From the NCBI GenBank assembly GCA_021527695.1, contig JAKFAO010000009.1, positions 930,001 through 994,000 on the forward strand: DNA of 64,000 nucleotides, read 5' to 3'. Under the pieces are notes generated by a model. The model searched no databases. It was given only the letters and a program-made list of their open reading frames with translations, and had not been told where the DNA came from. Positions 28,725 to 39,614 of the stretch are shown here, one piece after another. Origin of the DNA: Naematelia aurantialba (taxonomy: Eukaryota; Basidiomycota; Tremellomycetes; Tremellales; Naemateliaceae). The number at the start of each line of letters is the position of its first letter. Position 1 is the stretch's first letter. The translations under genes were made by a program, and so were the position numbers.

Positions 28725-30138
28725 ATGTCGTCGCTTCCGCCGGCGAAGAAGCTGGAGAAGACTGATCCGGCGACGTTGCCTAACCCTCTAGGCGAGGGCA
28801 ACTATATCAAGTGTGTCCTGCTCCCACTCCGTCCGGATTCTGCCCAGTAATTGACGTTGAAAGCACTGCAGGCTGCATCATCATAGGGTGAGTAGGATGC
28901 AAAGCAGAAGGGCCAGCACTCATGACGATGTGGAGAGACGAAGTCTTGAACGGCAAGACGAGAGATACCAACAGCAAGTACGTCGATATCGGCGGCTCTC
29001 CACTGTGCATGATATTCTGATTGACCATGTTCAGCTTCTTTGCGCAGTTCTGCTTTGACCTGGGTATCGAGCTTAAGCGTATAGAAGTCATTGCCGACGA
29101 TGAGGATGAGATGTGCGCTCCTCTCTTTCTCTCTTTCTCTCCACCGTTTCTCTCTCTCTCTCTCCGTCGCGGAGCACGGAATTCTGGCCATGAACGCCAT
29201 GTCTTACGAGATCCTTAGTGTCGAGGCTGCTCAACGGATGACGAAACGTTACGACTTTGTCGTGACGTCCGGAGGCATCGGCCCAACCCATGATGGCAAG
29301 TCTCCTCTCACCCGATGCGTATCATAGGCGCTGATCAAGCAGACATCACGTATGCTTCCTTGGGCAAAGCATTCTCGCTGCCCCTCAAACACCATCCCGA
29401 AACGATTCGACGCATGTGGGCACTCGCGTCTGAGGAACGCAAGAAGGTTCTTGCCGAGGCTTCGCCGGCGCAGAACGAGGCGAGAGAACGAATGGCGCTG
29501 TTCCCCACTGCCGAAGGGGGGCATGGGAATGACGGCGCCGGCGGCGCGAGGAGCGAGGTCATTTTCGTAGAAGAGGACAAATGGGTACCTGTGGTCCGAC
29601 TCGGCGGCAAGGTATGGCGACGCTCCGCGGCCATGTCGACGTATAGCTGATGCCGAGGCTCAGCTGTGCATATTCCCCGGCATTCCCAGCTTGTTCCAGC
29701 AGCTCTTGCTGGGCTTGACCCCGTATCTCCCCCTACCGCCTGCATCAAAGCTGTTCCGCCACCTCATCTACACTTCGTGAGTGCCGCAGCTTTGTTTGTC
29801 ATCGAATACAGCCTTAGGAGCTGATGGATTTCGAGGATGCCCGAATCAGCCCTCGCTCCATATCTCACAGCGCTGCAAGCCCGAGTGAAGAAAGAAGGCA
29901 TCAGTATTGGATCTTGTGAGCATTTCCTCCAAATACAGCTGAGCACGTAGATCCATTTCTACACTCGGGCGTTCATGTCAGTCTGATCGGCCACAACGTC
30001 GAGCGCATCAAAGAGCTGGGTGAGGAGGTGGGTTTGATCAGACGACAGAGATGCAGGGAGATTACTGACTAGCCGTAGGTTGTGAGAGAGCTGGATGGCA
30101 ATATAGTCTCGCAGGGCCAGCTGGGCACGGAGGGCTAA
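28725..30138 (+). CDS. MoCF/CinA-like (molybdopterin-binding fold) protein
   Basis: Ten exons, all in phase: 28725-28810, 28864-28887, 28936-28977, 29035-29112, 29219-29295, 29343-29611, 29664-29776, 29836-29915, 29951-30027, 30079-30138; 301 aa. The MoCF fold is plain: 'CIIIGDEVLNGKTRDTNS' (N-terminal strand and loop), 'DLGIELKRIEVIADD', and the hallmark 'FVVTSGGIGPTHDDITY'. A C-terminal half with 'CIFPGIPSLFQQLL' and 'HSGVHVSLIGHNVERI' follows, as in eukaryotic CinA-like proteins and the N-terminal part of some FAD synthases. No PAPS-reductase/FAD-synthase domain is seen. The substrate is unknown; a nucleotide-metabolism role is possible. The intron after 29295 starts with GC (GC-AG class). 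Confidence 0.88.
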
Positions 30139-30225
30139 CCCGCAAAAATCTAGGGTTCCATGTAGCATCTGTTCCATGCATCCATGTGAACACAGCATGA
30201 TCGTCTGGAGTGCCTGCAGTTAGGC

Positions 30226-33200
30226 ATGCCTCCCAGAAATATTATTGTGAGCGTACCAGATAGCGTGGAGCACCAAGTCGCCGGAAAGATTCAAAAACCA
30301 GTCGCGTCCTATGCCGCCTTGGTTCAAGTCTCATCTCACATTCTGGCATGTGAGCATGTCAGCTTCAACGCCTCGCGAGGTGCGGCACAAGACCCTCTCG
30401 GCATACTACGCCCACCTGTACACTCTCGAAACCTACCTGACGGTACTGACGAATCGGCCTTCGCTTGTTCTCGAATCCGACCCTCTGGCCTACCGCGACC
30501 TCCTCCATACTTCACTGTGCGCAGTTGACGATCAGCCACAGCTGGTAGCTGCCACCTCGGCAACGGGGACATCCGAGGTACTGGGGTCGCAACAAGAAGT
30601 GGTTGATCGGATCTTATCGGAGCTGGGTAGAGTGTCTGGTAAGGGCGACGCAAGGAATGTCCTTCTTGCTGGCAATCGAGTCAGTGGATCCTTATGTTCA
30701 CATTCACGTTCCCGCTCAGCCCGCGCATCTTCATCGACCGCAGCCACACCCTTGCATCCCCTTCCTGTATGTGGACTTGTAAAGCTGATGTGCAGCACAG
30801 CACGCTGCCGAGCTGCCGATCAATCCTGCTCGACCCGACGCCGCAACCAGATACGCCAATAGCCCAACGACGGTTCTGCGGTCTTTGCCGTGGAAGATCT
30901 TGCGTGCAAGGTATCACCCTCTATCCCTGCCGATGTGGTCAATATATGCACACTGACTCCTGAGTAGAGTTGGCGACGCAGCGTTCCGGCATCTGCTGCT
31001 GCATGCCTCGGTGTTCCTGCCCATTGGAAACAACGGCTTCATGCAGCTTTGCGGGTGTGCAGTATACGAGCTGTACAACCAAAAGATCCATGCCAAGCCA
31101 GGCCACGAGGACGGCAAGCGCAAGCGAGGACATCTGGATTCCCGTACAGGGAAGAAGAAGAGGAGCAAGGTTGCTGGGGATGCAGACGAGATTCAGACAG
31201 GCGGTATACGGAAGACCCATCACAAGACGCCGGACAGGTGAGTGGAGTCGAACCAGATGATAGAGTCGTATTATACGAGCTGATACATCGAACAGTCCCG
31301 CTGAGATCCTCATCCCGCGTCAGAAGATGTTCTACGGTCAGCCCGCACGACGAGCCAACGGGCAGCTCTTTGCGGGACTTCCGCCTCACCGTGGGTATCA
31401 GCTCTGGCAAGCCGAGTTGACCGATGACTAGATATCTTGAACAAGGTGATGCCGCGAGGCTCACAGGTGATTCACGATCGTTCCTGCCTTGCACTTCTAC
31501 AGGCGATCTTTCCCCGGTTCTTTGGGGTCCGAGCCACTTCTAGCCGTGACCATGCGTGGAACGTCACAGCAGACCACCTGCCTACGTCGAATGGAGCGAG
31601 AAGGCGGTTGAAAGGCATGATGGGCATGGCGCGCGAGCTGGTGGCACGGCATGGCGCTGTTGACTACGCCAAGCACTTTCGCAGGATGATGGAGCGAAGT
31701 GTGCGCTTCTTTGCACCGGTCCAGCTGACGCGCCGTAACAGCATGATCCAACTTCCTCGACTCTGCGACCGATCTCGCAAGCTCAGGTGAGCCATCAGAA
31801 AACCTCTCCTCCGACACTGCTCATAGATGTCCAGGTCTGCCGTCTGATTACGACGATTTTCAAACAAATGTTCCCGTCCTCGATCTCTGGGAGTGAGGCT
31901 AATACAACGTCACTTATCAATCGTGAATCTCAGCCGCCCTACTACTCCGCCAGCTGACGCATGCTCAGACGCGAGGCAGTTCGTGAAAGCAAAGCAGCAC
32001 GAATCGATGAGCCTACATACCCTGTTCCAAGGGATCTCGGTCAACGCCATGGACTGGCTAAGTGCGAGAACGGAGCAGCGGCCCACGGCTGCCGAGCACA
32101 GTAAGCGCAACTCTGTCGCTCTCGAGTTTGTGCGGTGGATATTCGAAGAATACCTGATGCCCCTCGTCAAGGTGAAAACTGCAACATCACTGGCGCTTTA
32201 GCAGACTGAAGCTAACGACGCACAGAACTCGTTCTACGTCACCGAGACAGCCGAAACGCGTTACGAGACGGTGTACTACGCTCATGCTGACTGGGCCCTT
32301 GCCACTCGTCCACACTTTCATCATCTGGAAGAGGAACTGCTTGAAGAGCTGGACAGCGTTAGTCTCTCTACCTGGTCCTGTTGGCAACGACTGACCAGAG
32401 CAGAATGAGCGCTACTTTGCACTGCAAGGCCCATTGGGAGTCTCAGCTGTGCGGCTCATCCCAAAACCTACCGGGTTCAGACCAATCGTTAATCTGGGAA
32501 GGCGAATTGTCAGTTGGCTGTTAGCACGCCAGCATAGTAGGCTAAATGACCCAGCGGCCAAATCCTCAACTGGGTATACCGATCTCTGGATCGGCGAGGA
32601 ATCTCACTGCAAATCAAGTGCTGAGGAACATGCATCAGGTCCTGACTTTCGAGAAGGTTCGTAGGATCGACTGGACGAGACGCGCGCTGACTGCAGGAAA
32701 GGATCGAAAGCGCGATATGCTAGGCGGCTCCTTGTTCGGAACGAATGAGATCTTCACTCCTCTTCAAGATCTCAGACGAGATCTCCACGAACTGTATGGC
32801 GCAGTGTTAGTCAAACCAAGGTCGCTCGGCGGGAAATGGGAAGCTGAGCTCGTCACAGGCCCCGGCTGTATTTTGCTAAAATGGATATTCGCGCTGCGTT
32901 CGACACCATCAAGCAGGCGAAGATGATCGAGATCATCTCGAATATGCTGGACCAGGTGAGCTGATACTGTTTGCATTATCAGAGCCCTATTAACAGTGTG
33001 GCAGGATCATGATTATTCCGTCATGCTGTACTCGCTGCTCCTGCCGCCGGCCAGTGCAGCTTCGCAAGGCAGTGCCAGACGGCTGTTCAAAACTCAAGCT
33101 GTCCTCAATGGTGGTTCTTGCCTGTCTGGAATGGCGCATCAGCTAATGTGCAGATGGTTCGTCGATCGGATTTGGCGATCACGCTCGAACCATTGCAAAA

Positions 33201-34764
33201 CCATTACGAAATGCCGTTGTGGTGGATCTGGTGAGTCTTGGTGTCTGGGCGGACAAGCTGGTTGACATTGAGCAGATGCGCAGAAAACCAGTGTCAAAGG
33301 ACAACTGTATGGAGCTGTTGCGGCAGCATATCGAGCACAATGTCTGGCAGGTCAGTACACGAGTAGCAGGCTTTGATACAATCAGTCTGATCGGTTTGCC
33401 GCGCAGGTAGGGAGCCGGTCCTTTCGCCAAAAGAGCGGGATCCCTCAAGGCTCCAAGATTTCGTCACTGTTGTGTTCAATCTTCTACGCCGCTCTCGAAA
33501 ACACGCATCTATCGTTCGTGCAAAATCGACGCGGTACTCGCCTGTTACGATACATCGACGACTTCTTACTCGTCACGGACGATATTGGCGTCGCTAAACT
33601 GTTCGTGACGCGGATGAACGAGGGCTGGAAGGAGGAGTGGGGTGCAGAAGTGGCGAGCGCGAAGACGGTCCTCAACTTTGAGTTTATGGATGTGAATCGG
33701 ACGTGTATGGAGAACGTATGGTCGGACTCGGACTGTGAGTTTGGGTTGTACGAGGATGGATCCTCGACCCGTGGACTCACTGACTGTCTAGGGTTCCCTT
33801 ATTGTGGATTCTTGATCAATATGAAGACGTTGGAGGTTGGGATGGACTATCCTCGAGTTCTCACAGCGCGTACGTGTTCTTGCCATAATTCCGACGATCG
33901 AACTCCGCTTCGCCACATTCTTCTCGTAGTGGTAGAGCTTACGCAAAGGCAGCGATGCGCCAGTCATTCGCCATCCGCGATACACGCCACAAAGGCTCAG
34001 CTTTTGTCGGGTGGTTGAGCCGCCAACTAGAGAACCGCAACCACGTCGCATATGTACGCCAAGTCTTTCCTCTCCCCCCTCCCTCTCCCCTGAGCAAACA
34101 GGCTGTTATTGTGGACTACTATTGACTGTGACTGACATTTACGTCAGCTCGATACCGCTCATAACAGCCTATCGACTGTCCAACTGAACATTTTCATAAA
34201 TTTTGCACTGACGACAATGAAAGTCCCGCACTACTTTGGGGGCGCCAGGCTCGAAGCAGCGCAGGCCCGTATGATCTTCGGTCCGTCGGTGGTGGCAGAT
34301 CGCGCGGGGCATGGCTGACTGAGGCGCAGACGCTCTGGTCCTGGCAGCAGAGTATACATATGTAGCTGGGCGAGCCAGGGTCAAGCATGCTTCGAGGAAT
34401 AGGGGCGAGACGGACAAGAATGTCAATCACTATGCGGTGAGAAAGCGGGACTTTATGTTGTGAGTCGAGCCTACTTGGCAGTCCTGCTCGACTTGGCTCG
34501 TGCTGTCTGTGTAATTTCTGAGATGATAGGGAGATGGGCAGTTGGGGAGATGGGGAGATGATGGCTGAGATGACCGGAACTGATCCAACTAGCCTCGCGG
34601 CATCCGCCATGTGCCAGGTCCTGAACAGGAAGACGGCGCAGTTCAAGCTGGTTTGTGACTCGCTAAGAAGGTATTTGGCACAACGAGAACGGCGGATATT
34701 GGAGCGCGAGTTGGGCGGGATCGTGGATACAGGATGGGCCGCGGTCAGAGATGCCAAGTGGTAA
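30226..34764 (+). CDS. TERT: Telomerase reverse transcriptase
   Basis: Catalytic subunit of telomerase, which copies the telomerase RNA onto chromosome ends. Recognised from ordered motifs across many small exons: the N-terminal region ('LSAYYAHLYTLETYLTVL', 'ESDPLAYRDLLHTS'), 'AIFPRFFG' of the RNA-binding region, motif 1 'NSFYVTETAETRYETVYY' (about 32231), motif 2 'VRLIPKPTGFRPIVNLGRR', motif A 'KMDIRAAFDTI' (32878), motif B' 'SGIPQGSKISS' (33434), motif C 'RYIDDFLLVT' (33547), and a C-terminal extension ending 'GGIVDTGWAAVRDAKW'. The three catalytic Asp (one in A, two in C) are present. The start (ATG 30226 or later) and several exon joints are uncertain. The gene lies 88 bp after the MoCF stop and is convergent with RPL21. 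Confidence 0.9.
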
Positions 34765-34956
34765 TCTGCCATCACAGGCCGCAGTCCTTGTTCTGTGATT
34801 GGAGTGGTGCTCTATCGTTTTGTGCTCAGCCGATTGTTTACAGCAGACACACAACCGTTGCAGCAGATAGACATCCGGTGATCCTGTGAGATGCCATACA
34901 TAAAGCATCGTACAAGGTCCCACGCGTCCCGCTCCCCGGCTCCATGACCCGCACCC

Positions 34957-35994
34957 TTAGATGGTGGTCTCGTCTGCATGGCATGTCAGCACTGCAGTCG
35001 CCATAGCCGAGGGCGACCAGAGGACGCAGGGGGTAGGTAGACTCACAAGCGACTGCGGTGAGGGTTTGAGGGACGTTGCCGCTGATGCTGACGACGCGGG
35101 CCTCGCGGGGCTGGGCAGGGAGACGCTTCAGCTCGACCTTCTCGCCCTTCTCCTTTGCCGCGTGCTTCTTTGCCGCGTTCGACTTGACACGGTCCAGGAA
35201 CTCTTGTCGGCACTTTGAGTGGCGCACGTGCTCGACACGGATGTTGACGCGCTTCTCGAGGTATCGCCCATTAACGACCTTTTGGCAGATGACACCCACT
35301 GCCCGCGGGGTCACGTTGTACACGATCCCGGTTTTGCCGTGGTAGAATTTGTGCGGCTACACGGCGACGCGCCCGACGATGAGAGATGACGAATGACGAA
35401 TTACGACAATGACAATGGCACCGCGCACGAGACGAAACAAGAGCGAGTCGTCACGATATCAATATCACGGAGAAAGTGCAGGGTAACAGGGAGGAGGACG
35501 AAGGAAGGAGAGACGGAGAGACGGAGAGACGGCGGTCAGCACAAATCCAGCTACCGAGATACCGACAGAGCACTCACCATGCCCTTTTGCTCAGAGGCGT
35601 TGGCCTTGATGTCGACAATGTCCCCGACGTGGTAATGCGTCAGGTAGGTCGACAAGTTTGGCGAACCATGCTCTGTTCATCCCAAGCCAGTCAAAACCAT
35701 GACGACGCCAAGCAGCAAAGGAGCGAATCCGACGCAGCATCCACACAACCGATCGACGCCGCACAACAGACCCGTACGAGAGCGACAGGCGAGAGGATAC
35801 GACGGTCGAAAGTCCAGCAGATGCACCGTAGGAAGATTTTGACGAGTGGGTCGGGGTAAATCAAAGGAAAGAATAGAGAGACGAAACGTATACTCGTCAG
35901 TGTTGTTGACAGAAACGTATGGACCATGCTCACGCTTGAAGTTCTGCTTGAACATGTGGCGCGTTCGCGCCCTCATACCGAAGGAGTGCGGCAT
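34957..35994 (-). CDS. RPL21: 60S ribosomal protein eL21
   Basis: Structural protein of the large ribosomal subunit. Exons on the minus strand: 35994-35934, 35672-35578, 35356-35047, 34973-34957; they join in phase to exactly 160 aa, the normal eL21 length. Seen: 'MPHSFGMRARTRHMFKQNF', 'HGSPNLSTYLTHYHVGDIV', 'PHKFYHGKTGIVYNVTPRAV', 'VRHSKCRQEFLDRVKSNAA' and the C-terminus 'TLTAVAYETTI'. Family members usually have Tyr-Arg at 'GYRARTR'; here it is GMRARTR. The 261-nt first intron was checked for box C/D signals of an intronic snoRNA and none was seen. It forms a divergent pair with RPS9. Confidence 0.97.
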
Positions 35995-36483
35995 CTTGTC
36001 GAGAGTCTGTGCAACGAGTGGTCAGCAAGAGACAAGAGGCGAAAGACTGCAAAGTGTTGAACGGGTCGATGAAGCGGGGATGTCGGAGGAGAGGGACGCC
36101 AGAAGCTACGAGGATCGCAGAGGGGAGCGGGCAACGGACGCCGCGGGAATGACGGGACGATGACTCACTTTGCGGGTTGTCGGAGTCGAGACGCCTGGCT
36201 AGTAGCGATGAAGAGAACCACCGCAAGATGAGCAGGCAGCAGCAGCGGCGGCCAGCGGGGGACTGCCGGTGGGCGAGGGAGGTGGCGGATTCAAATTCTG
36301 TCATCGGAAATAAGCTAACGCCGATACATTCGTTTGTTCGTGCGTGTGCCTCGCAGAATCCATCGGCATTTCAGGTTATAACGCCGCGATTCACGAAACC
36401 TCCCCTGCGCTGCGCTGCCAGCGACCGTCTGCACCCAAGCACAAATCGAGCGATTCGAGCTTTCTCTTCATCCTGCAAGCAAA
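35995..36483. promoter_or_regulatory. Divergent promoter region of RPL21 and RPS9
   Basis: 489 bp lie between the two ribosomal protein start codons. The RPS9 side ends in a C/T-rich stretch ('cgagctttctcttcatcctgcaag'-like, 36450-36480), usual for ribosomal protein genes. Co-regulation of a large- and small-subunit gene from one region is inference. Confidence 0.5.
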
Positions 36484-37628
36484 ATGGGTAGCGCGCCGAG
36501 GAAGCAGACCAAGACTTACAAGGTCCCCAAGAGGCCCTACGAGGCCGCCCGTCTCGACGCCGAGCTCAAGGTGGGTTCTGCGTGACGACTCTTGGCGTGT
36601 GAGATGTCGAGGGTTCGGGCATCCAGTCGGCCACTCTGGCCAGCTGGCCGGGCGGTCGTTCGGGGTCTCGCTTGGTTGACCAGCATCGTGCTTGACGTGG
36701 GAAGAGGAGGGCAGAAGGACATGGATAGGGGGAACACGAGAGAGAATGCACGCTGACTCTGCGTAGCTCGCCGGCGAGTACGGTCTCCGCAACAAGCGTG
36801 AAATCTGGCGCATCCAGCTCACCCTCTCCAAGGTGGGCAGGCCTAGCTGGTGCACGGGTAGTGAGCTCACGAGTCGCAGATTCGCCGTGCTGCCCGAGAG
36901 CTGCTCAAGCTCGACGACAAGGACCCCAAGCGCCTGTTCGAGGGCAACGCCCTGATCCGTCGGCTCGTGCGAATTGGCGTGCTCGACGACTCCCGCATGC
37001 GTCTCGATTACGTGTTGGCCCTGAAGACGGAGGACTTCTTGGAGAGGAGGCTGCAGACCCAGGTCTTCAAGCTCGGGTATGTCGTTTCTCCATCCATCCC
37101 AACTTTGACCATTTTGACCTTGCTCCATCTGTATCCTGGTACGGAGCCTTTGTCTCCAGGGATTTCCTGCCGAGCAGTGGTGTGGGACTCTAAAAGCAGT
37201 GATCTGACGACCCGCAGACTCGCCAAGTCGGTCCACCACGCCCGTGTCCTCATCCGACAGAGGCACATCCGCGTCGGCAAGCAGGTCGTCAACGTCCCCT
37301 CGTTTGTCGTCCGTCTCGATTCGCAGAAGTGAGTGCCGTGGCTCCCTCTCCACTTTCCTTCCCCTCCATCTGCTCTTCCCGCCAGCCGCCATCTCGCCAC
37401 CCAGCCACCAACATCGCCTGTCGTACGCGGGGGCTGCGTCCTGTCCAACACCACGTGTTACGCAAAGTAGACGGCCGGGACATGCACTGACGATATGCAA
37501 GGCACGTCGACTACTCGCTGAAGAGCCCATACGGCGGTGGCCGACCCGGCCGTGTGAAGAGGAAGAGGGCCAAGGCCGCCGAGGGTGGCGGTGAGGACGG
37601 CGAGGAGGCCGAGGACGACGACGAGTAG
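36484..37628 (+). CDS. RPS9: 40S ribosomal protein uS4
   Basis: Small-subunit protein that binds 18S rRNA early in assembly and helps decoding fidelity. Exons: 36484-36570, 36767-36832, 36880-37076, 37218-37328, 37502-37628; in phase, 195 aa. Seen: '[19 protein letters not shown]', '[19 protein letters not shown]', the S4 RNA-binding block '[20 protein letters not shown]' and '[20 protein letters not shown]', and '[14 protein letters not shown]', with an acidic Glu/Asp tail. The minus-strand frame of 457 codons across this gene is a shadow. Confidence 0.97.
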
Positions 37629-38011
37629 ATGTCGGTCTCGGGCGGTCGGGTGTAACATTTGGCATGCATTGGCTGCCGCGCTCAACGATTCGCTGCTCTT
37701 TCGAAATTCTAGTTTGGTTGCGTTCATACCCGTCGAGCGAGAGGTGGCTTGCTTGGCAGAGCATGGCACGAGCAGACCACGACTGATCCTGTCGGATGTA
37801 CTGTCGTCTTCACTGTGATCGGTGCAGGAGCTGTCTTATCTTGCCCCGCCAGCATCTAGTCGGCTGTGCGGCGTCTGCATCTGCACGCTTTCCTCTATCT
37901 CCGGACATTCGTGAATGCATACGAACAAGCTGTCTGTGTCCAGGAAGAGAACGAAACCATGCTGGTGTATCATCGACACTAGGGTATCACTCGGGAGAAC
38001 CGGTACGGAAT
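37629..38011. other. 3' flank between RPS9 and CK2 beta
   Basis: Convergent 3' ends; nothing beyond untranslated sequence is seen. Confidence 0.5.
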
Positions 38012-39228
38012 TTACATGATGGGTTGAGACTGCTCCTTCTCGAGCTGTTCCAGCCTGGCTATCTGCCTATATCGATGTCAGCGCCGTCCCATGCAGGTTT
38101 CCTACGGGAGAGTCACAGAGTCACTCGGCATGCGCGCGGCGCACGGAACCTTGGAGCAAGCGTCAAAACTCACGCATCTCTCCTCGCTGTTCTCCAGCGA
38201 CTTAACCGTGCCTCCTCGTTGACTCTAAATCCGAAAATCTTGGGCTCGAACCGCTCGGCCTTGGTCGCAGCGGCCGCCGTACTGACGCTCCCGACACTGC
38301 TCGGTCCCTCGCGCTTTGCCTCGGCCACGCCGCCACTGCCCACTGGCTGACCTTTGGCAGGAATCATTTGGGGATACACCATGAACAGCATGTGTGGAAA
38401 CGTGGTGCCAAAGTAGGCACCGTCGATCGAGCCGTGCCGGTTGGATTTCGGTGAGTAGATGTCTTCGCATCGCGGGCAGTAGAGTTTGACGGCTTTCTGG
38501 TACGGAATGTCCGAGAGGCCGACGGGAAGAAGGGGCTGAGAGTAGCAGTAGACGCGGGGACAGCGACCAAAGTCGGCTTTGCGGTACTTTTCAAGCTGCA
38601 CATGTCAGCCATGGCCATCGAGGCTTCACCCGAGGCGACGACTAGAAGTAGCAGGATCCAACCCGCCCCACCTGCAGCAGGAGTTGGAATCTCCTCGCAC
38701 ATAAAGGCCCAGAGCGTAGACAGTCTAAGTAGAGTCTGGCTTACCATCTTCTGCAAACCCCGCGACGTCGCGATATACCGCGCATGTATCAGGCCATACA
38801 AGAACCTCGCCGACGTCTCGACCACCTCGCGCAGGTCATCATCCAGAGCATCGTCGTCTGGGCATCGTCAGCTACGGTCGACGAGCTTCGACGACGACAG
38901 CTGACCTAGAGAATCCGTTATCAGGTCCAGAGCACGAGAATACTCCTGCACGACCTCTCCATTCAGGCCGGTGAGATTGAAGCGGTCCAGTATGTAGTCT
39001 TCGTCTACCTCGGCAAAGTATTCCTGCGGCAGCACATCAGCGAAGCCTCATTGAAAAGCAGCAAGCAAGAACCAGACGCAACGAGCGGTTCAGGAGAAGG
39101 GACGTACGTTGCCTTTCGTGGAGAGGAACCATGATATCCACCTGAAGCGTTAGGCGATGTAATCCAACTGAACAACAGACGTACGAGTTGGAGTAATCGG
39201 ATTCTGAGCCTGTAGACAAGTCGTCCAT
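38012..39228 (-). CDS. CKB1: Casein kinase 2 regulatory subunit beta
   Basis: Dimeric regulatory subunit of the CK2 holoenzyme, acting in nucleus and cytoplasm. On the minus strand: '[20 protein letters not shown]' from the first two exons, the acidic loop '[12 protein letters not shown]', '[16 protein letters not shown]', and the dimerising zinc finger with CPRVYC and CPRC ('[12 protein letters not shown]'). '[19 protein letters not shown]' is highly conserved in the family. An '[19 protein letters not shown]' block and a final exon 38066-38012 with a short coiled tail '[17 protein letters not shown]' follow. The N-terminal SS(S/G)E autophosphorylation region is represented by TGSES. Which paralogue it is (CKB1 or CKB2) is not decided. 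Confidence 0.93.
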
Positions 39229-39614
39229 GCTGGGAGAGTAGCCGGATTAGAGGGATTGGATGAAGCAGATGGGATGAAAGCCGAACACGAGGGTTTGGCG
39301 TTCAAGGAAGATTCGCAGACGAGTCGATACTCCGACCAGCCGCGGTCGTCCCCGTTGACGCGAATGCCTGTTCTCAGTCTCTCGTGCTAGACTTCTATCC
39401 CACACGGGCCGCTCAGGATGGCCGCAAAGTCCCGAACAGGCAGAGATGCAAGTGAGATGAGCTGAGAGAGATGGAGAAGAGACACAGAGAGGCGTTGGTG
39501 GAGAGCAGATTGATTTGACGCGTGGCCGTCGGGTGTTTTGGCCCCACACTTGTACCAGCGACCCATCTATCCTCTCTGCGTACTTCGCTACTCTCAACTA
39601 ACACAGACCGAGGA
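39229..39614. promoter_or_regulatory. Divergent upstream region of CK2 beta and VPS33
   Basis: 386 bp between the start codons, without a supported gene. Confidence 0.4.

Noticed and set aside
35673..35933. snoRNA in the RPL21 first intron
   Set aside because: No box C (TGATGA) or clear box D with terminal stem on the coding strand.
36391..37764. 457-codon minus-strand frame
   Set aside because: It lies over the RPS9 exons and introns and has no domain; RPS9 on the other strand explains the sequence.
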